A stretch of 7,023 bases of DNA from Rhodobacterales bacterium UBA3080 (lineage in GTDB: Bacteria > Pseudomonadota > Alphaproteobacteria > Rhodobacterales > Rhodobacteraceae), in the NCBI GenBank assembly GCA_002366645.1, contig DFBM01000152.1, positions 1,249-8,271 of the forward strand. Reading direction: 5' to 3'. A program made the position numbers and the translations under genes. Positions 5,237 through 7,023 of this stretch are shown here, piece by piece; the stretch's first letter is position 1, and every line of letters starts with the position of its first letter. The notes under the pieces are model-generated. The model saw nothing but the letters and a program-made list of their open reading frames with translations, was not told the origin of the DNA and did not search any database.

Positions 5237-6045
5237 TGGCTGTAGGTGTTTTCGATTCCGGTCTCGGCGGGTTAACGGTTTTACATGCGGCGATGGAGAA
5301 GCTTCCGCAGCAGGCATTCGTTTACTATGGCGATAATGCCAATGCGCCTTATGGCTCCAAGACCCCCGAAGAAGTCTATGATTTGACCTGCGCAGGGGCG
5401 CAGCGTTTGTTCGATGCTGGTTGTGATCTGGTTATCATTGCGTGCAACACGGCGTCGGCGGTGGCGTTACATGATTTGCAGGTGAACTGGTTAAAAGACG
5501 ACAAACGTGTTCTGGGGGTTTTTGTTCCGATGATCGAGGAACTCACCAGCCGTAATTGGGGCGACAACTCGCCGCCCACGCATACCGGTTTGCACGACGT
5601 TGCGCTGTTCGCGACCCCGGCGACCGTTGCCAGTGGTGCATTCGAACGTGAATTAAAGTTCCGCGCGCGCGATGTTGAAGTGGTGGCGCAAGCCTGCGTA
5701 GGTCTGGCTGCCGCGATTGAAGAAGGGGATACGGTTGGGGCCGAAGCTCTGGTTTACGCCCATGTCGCGACGCTTCTTCAAGATTTGCCGAAACCACAGG
5801 CGGCGGTTTTAGGGTGTACACATTATCCGCTGGTTGAGGATAAATTCAGAGCGGCTTTGCCTGATGGCACGCGGATATTGTCGCAACCCGATATCGTTTC
5901 GGACAGCCTCGTGGATTATCTGGAGCGGCACCCGCGGTTCAAGGAATCGGGCGGTATTACCTATTTAACCTCGGGCAATCCGGTCGAAACGGGCCGAAGC
6001 GCGGAAATGTTTCTGGGGAAATCGCTGCCATTTGTTTCTGCGTGA
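5236..6045 (+). CDS. murI: Glutamate racemase
   Basis: A 269-residue cytosolic enzyme that converts L-glutamate to D-glutamate for peptidoglycan stem peptides, without cofactor, using two cysteines. Both catalytic cysteines are present in conserved contexts: IIACNTAS (Cys70) and GCTHYPL (Cys194). The N-terminal substrate segment FDSGLGGLTVL (residues 6-16) and YYGDNANAPYGSK (30-42) are also intact, as is ATPATVASGAF (126-136). Length is normal. The start at ATG 5236 has GAGGA ten bases upstream, inside a short inverted repeat. The gene begins 15 bases after the acyltransferase stop, suggesting co-transcription. The segment SRNWGDNSPPTHTGLHD (105-121) before the second domain looks slightly longer and more polar than in typical MurI, probably a surface loop. 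Confidence 0.96.
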   Translation: MAVGVFDSGLGGLTVLHAAMEKLPQQAFVYYGDNANAPYGSKTPEEVYDLTCAGAQRLFDAGCDLVIIACNTASAVALHDLQVNWLKDDKRVLGVFVPMIEELTSRNWGDNSPPTHTGLHDVALFATPATVASGAFERELKFRARDVEVVAQACVGLAAAIEEGDTVGAEALVYAHVATLLQDLPKPQAAVLGCTHYPLVEDKFRAALPDGTRILSQPDIVSDSLVDYLERHPRFKESGGITYLTSGNPVETGRSAEMFLGKSLPFVSA

Positions 6046-6074
6046 TTGATTGCACCGGCGTTTTGCCCTAAATC
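6046..6074 (+). promoter_or_regulatory. Possible argC promoter
   Basis: TTGATT (6046-6051) begins immediately after the murI stop. It is followed, after 17 bases, by TAAATC (6069-6074), leaving a leader of about 20-25 bases. The -10 is a weak match, and read-through from murI is an equal alternative because no terminator separates the genes. Confidence 0.3.
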
Positions 6075-6103
6075 GCAAGTATACGTATCCAAAGGGTTAA
6101 GTC

Positions 6104-7023
6104 ATGACACAAACGCATAAAATCGCCATCCTCGGAGCTAGTGGGTATACCGGCTCTGAATTGGTGCGACTTATCGCGATGCATGACGGAATGGAAGTCG
6201 TGGCCCTGACGGCGGATCGGAAAGCTGGTCAGACCATGGGGCAGGTGTTTCCACATCTCCGTCATCTGGACCTGCCAGTTCTGACCCGGATCGAGGATGT
6301 TGATTTTACCACCGTTGATCTGGCGTTTTGTGCATTACCACACGCGATGTCGCAAGAAATTGTCAAAGATTTACCTTTGGATTTGAAAGTCGTCGATTTG
6401 TCGGCGGATTTCCGGCTCGAAGATACGGCGGCTTACGAGCATTGGTATGGTCATCCGCATTATGCGCCAGAGTTGCAGAAAACTGCTGTCTATGGGTTGA
6501 CCGAATTCTACCGCGAAAAGATTGCGAACGCGCGGTTGGTTGCCGGAACGGGGTGTAATGCCGCGACAGGGCAATATGCCATACGGCCGTTGTTGGCGGC
6601 AGGCGTGATTGATCCTGAGGATATTATCATCGACATGTTCTGCGGTGTGTCGGGCGCGGGTCGTGCAGCCAAAGAAGGAATGTTGCACGCCGAAGTTTCC
6701 GAGGGCACGAACCCATACGGGTTACCTGTGCACAGGCACACCTCCGAGTTTGATCAGGAGTTCAGCAAGGTTGCCGGACAGGAAGTTAAGGTGCTGTTTA
6801 CCCCGCATTTAATGCCCGCCAATCGTGGTATTCTAGCCACCGTTCATGTGTGCGGTCAGGTGGATGAAATCTATCAAGCGTTGCAGCAAGCTTATGCAGA
6901 TGAACCGTTTATTCAGATGTTGCCGCTTGGCGAAGCGCCGGCGACGCGACATGTTCGGGGGTCAAACTTCTGCCATATCGGCGTCGTTGCTGACCGGATC
7001 GATGGGCGGGTGCGGATATTTGC
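6104..7023 (+). CDS. argC: N-acetyl-gamma-glutamyl-phosphate reductase, 3'-truncated by window edge
   Basis: Third enzyme of arginine biosynthesis: NADPH-dependent reduction of N-acetylglutamyl phosphate to the semialdehyde, in the cytoplasm. The frame is open to base 7023, giving 306 residues; a full protein is about 340, so roughly 35 are missing. The nucleotide-binding loop GASGYTGSE is at residues 11-19. The active-site cysteine is Cys151 in VAGTGCNAATG, where many ArgC proteins have NPGCYPT. SGAGR (183-187) follows, then the catalytic histidine His210 in VHRHTSEF. FTPHLMPANRGILATVHV and RGSNFCHIGVVAD near the end are typical. The start at ATG 6104 has AAAGGG (6091-6096) seven bases upstream. 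It follows murI by 58 bases with no terminator between. The GTGCN variant is, from memory, normal in Rhodobacterales ArgC. Confidence 0.95.
   Translation, partial: MTQTHKIAILGASGYTGSELVRLIAMHDGMEVVALTADRKAGQTMGQVFPHLRHLDLPVLTRIEDVDFTTVDLAFCALPHAMSQEIVKDLPLDLKVVDLSADFRLEDTAAYEHWYGHPHYAPELQKTAVYGLTEFYREKIANARLVAGTGCNAATGQYAIRPLLAAGVIDPEDIIIDMFCGVSGAGRAAKEGMLHAEVSEGTNPYGLPVHRHTSEFDQEFSKVAGQEVKVLFTPHLMPANRGILATVHVCGQVDEIYQALQQAYADEPFIQMLPLGEAPATRHVRGSNFCHIGVVADRIDGRVRIF

Noticed and set aside
5236..7023. murI-argC as a tight operon
   Set aside because: The 58-bp gap and a possible promoter directly after murI make the grouping uncertain. No terminator is visible, so it is neither claimed nor excluded.

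Overview
This window looks like ordinary chromosomal core sequence from an alphaproteobacterium, most likely a Rhodobacterales (roseobacter-type) species with moderate GC content. The evidence is protein-level: a mitochondrial/COX15-type heme A synthase, an S9 with an alphaproteobacterial acidic N-terminal extension, an ArgC with the GTGCNAATG active-site variant I associate with Rhodobacterales, and a small lipoprotein of a type I know from that order. No genus can be named from this sequence alone. There are nine protein genes. The first (ctaA) and last (argC) are cut by the window edges. I see no tRNA, rRNA, CRISPR array, insertion sequence or phage gene.

Layout. ctaA (1-849, +) converges on a crotonase-fold acyl-CoA gene (995-1783, -). 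The 145 bases between them are filled almost exactly by a composite inverted repeat with perfect 20-bp outer arms. The crotonase gene is divergent, across 62 bp, from a PaaI-type hotdog thioesterase gene (1846-2265, +). Next comes the ribosomal protein operon rplM-rpsI (2425-3386, +), with a candidate promoter, a leader hairpin and a strong intrinsic terminator. A single lipoprotein gene (3558-4169, +) has its own terminator. A glycerolipid-type acyltransferase gene (4360-5220) and murI (5236-6045) follow closely spaced and are probably co-transcribed. argC (6104 to the window end) comes after a 58-bp gap.

The functions are mostly unconnected housekeeping: cytochrome oxidase cofactor synthesis, acyl-CoA handling, ribosome assembly, envelope lipid and peptidoglycan precursors, and arginine synthesis. 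Two local pairings may be meaningful. The crotonase and thioesterase genes both act on acyl-CoA thioesters, and the acyltransferase and murI genes both serve the envelope.

I did not find a convincing new biological system. The most interesting items are the composite inverted repeat at 853-995, the crotonase homologue lacking both usual catalytic glutamates, the acyltransferase with non-classical motifs, the rplM leader hairpin, and an inverted repeat that encloses the murI ribosome binding site.
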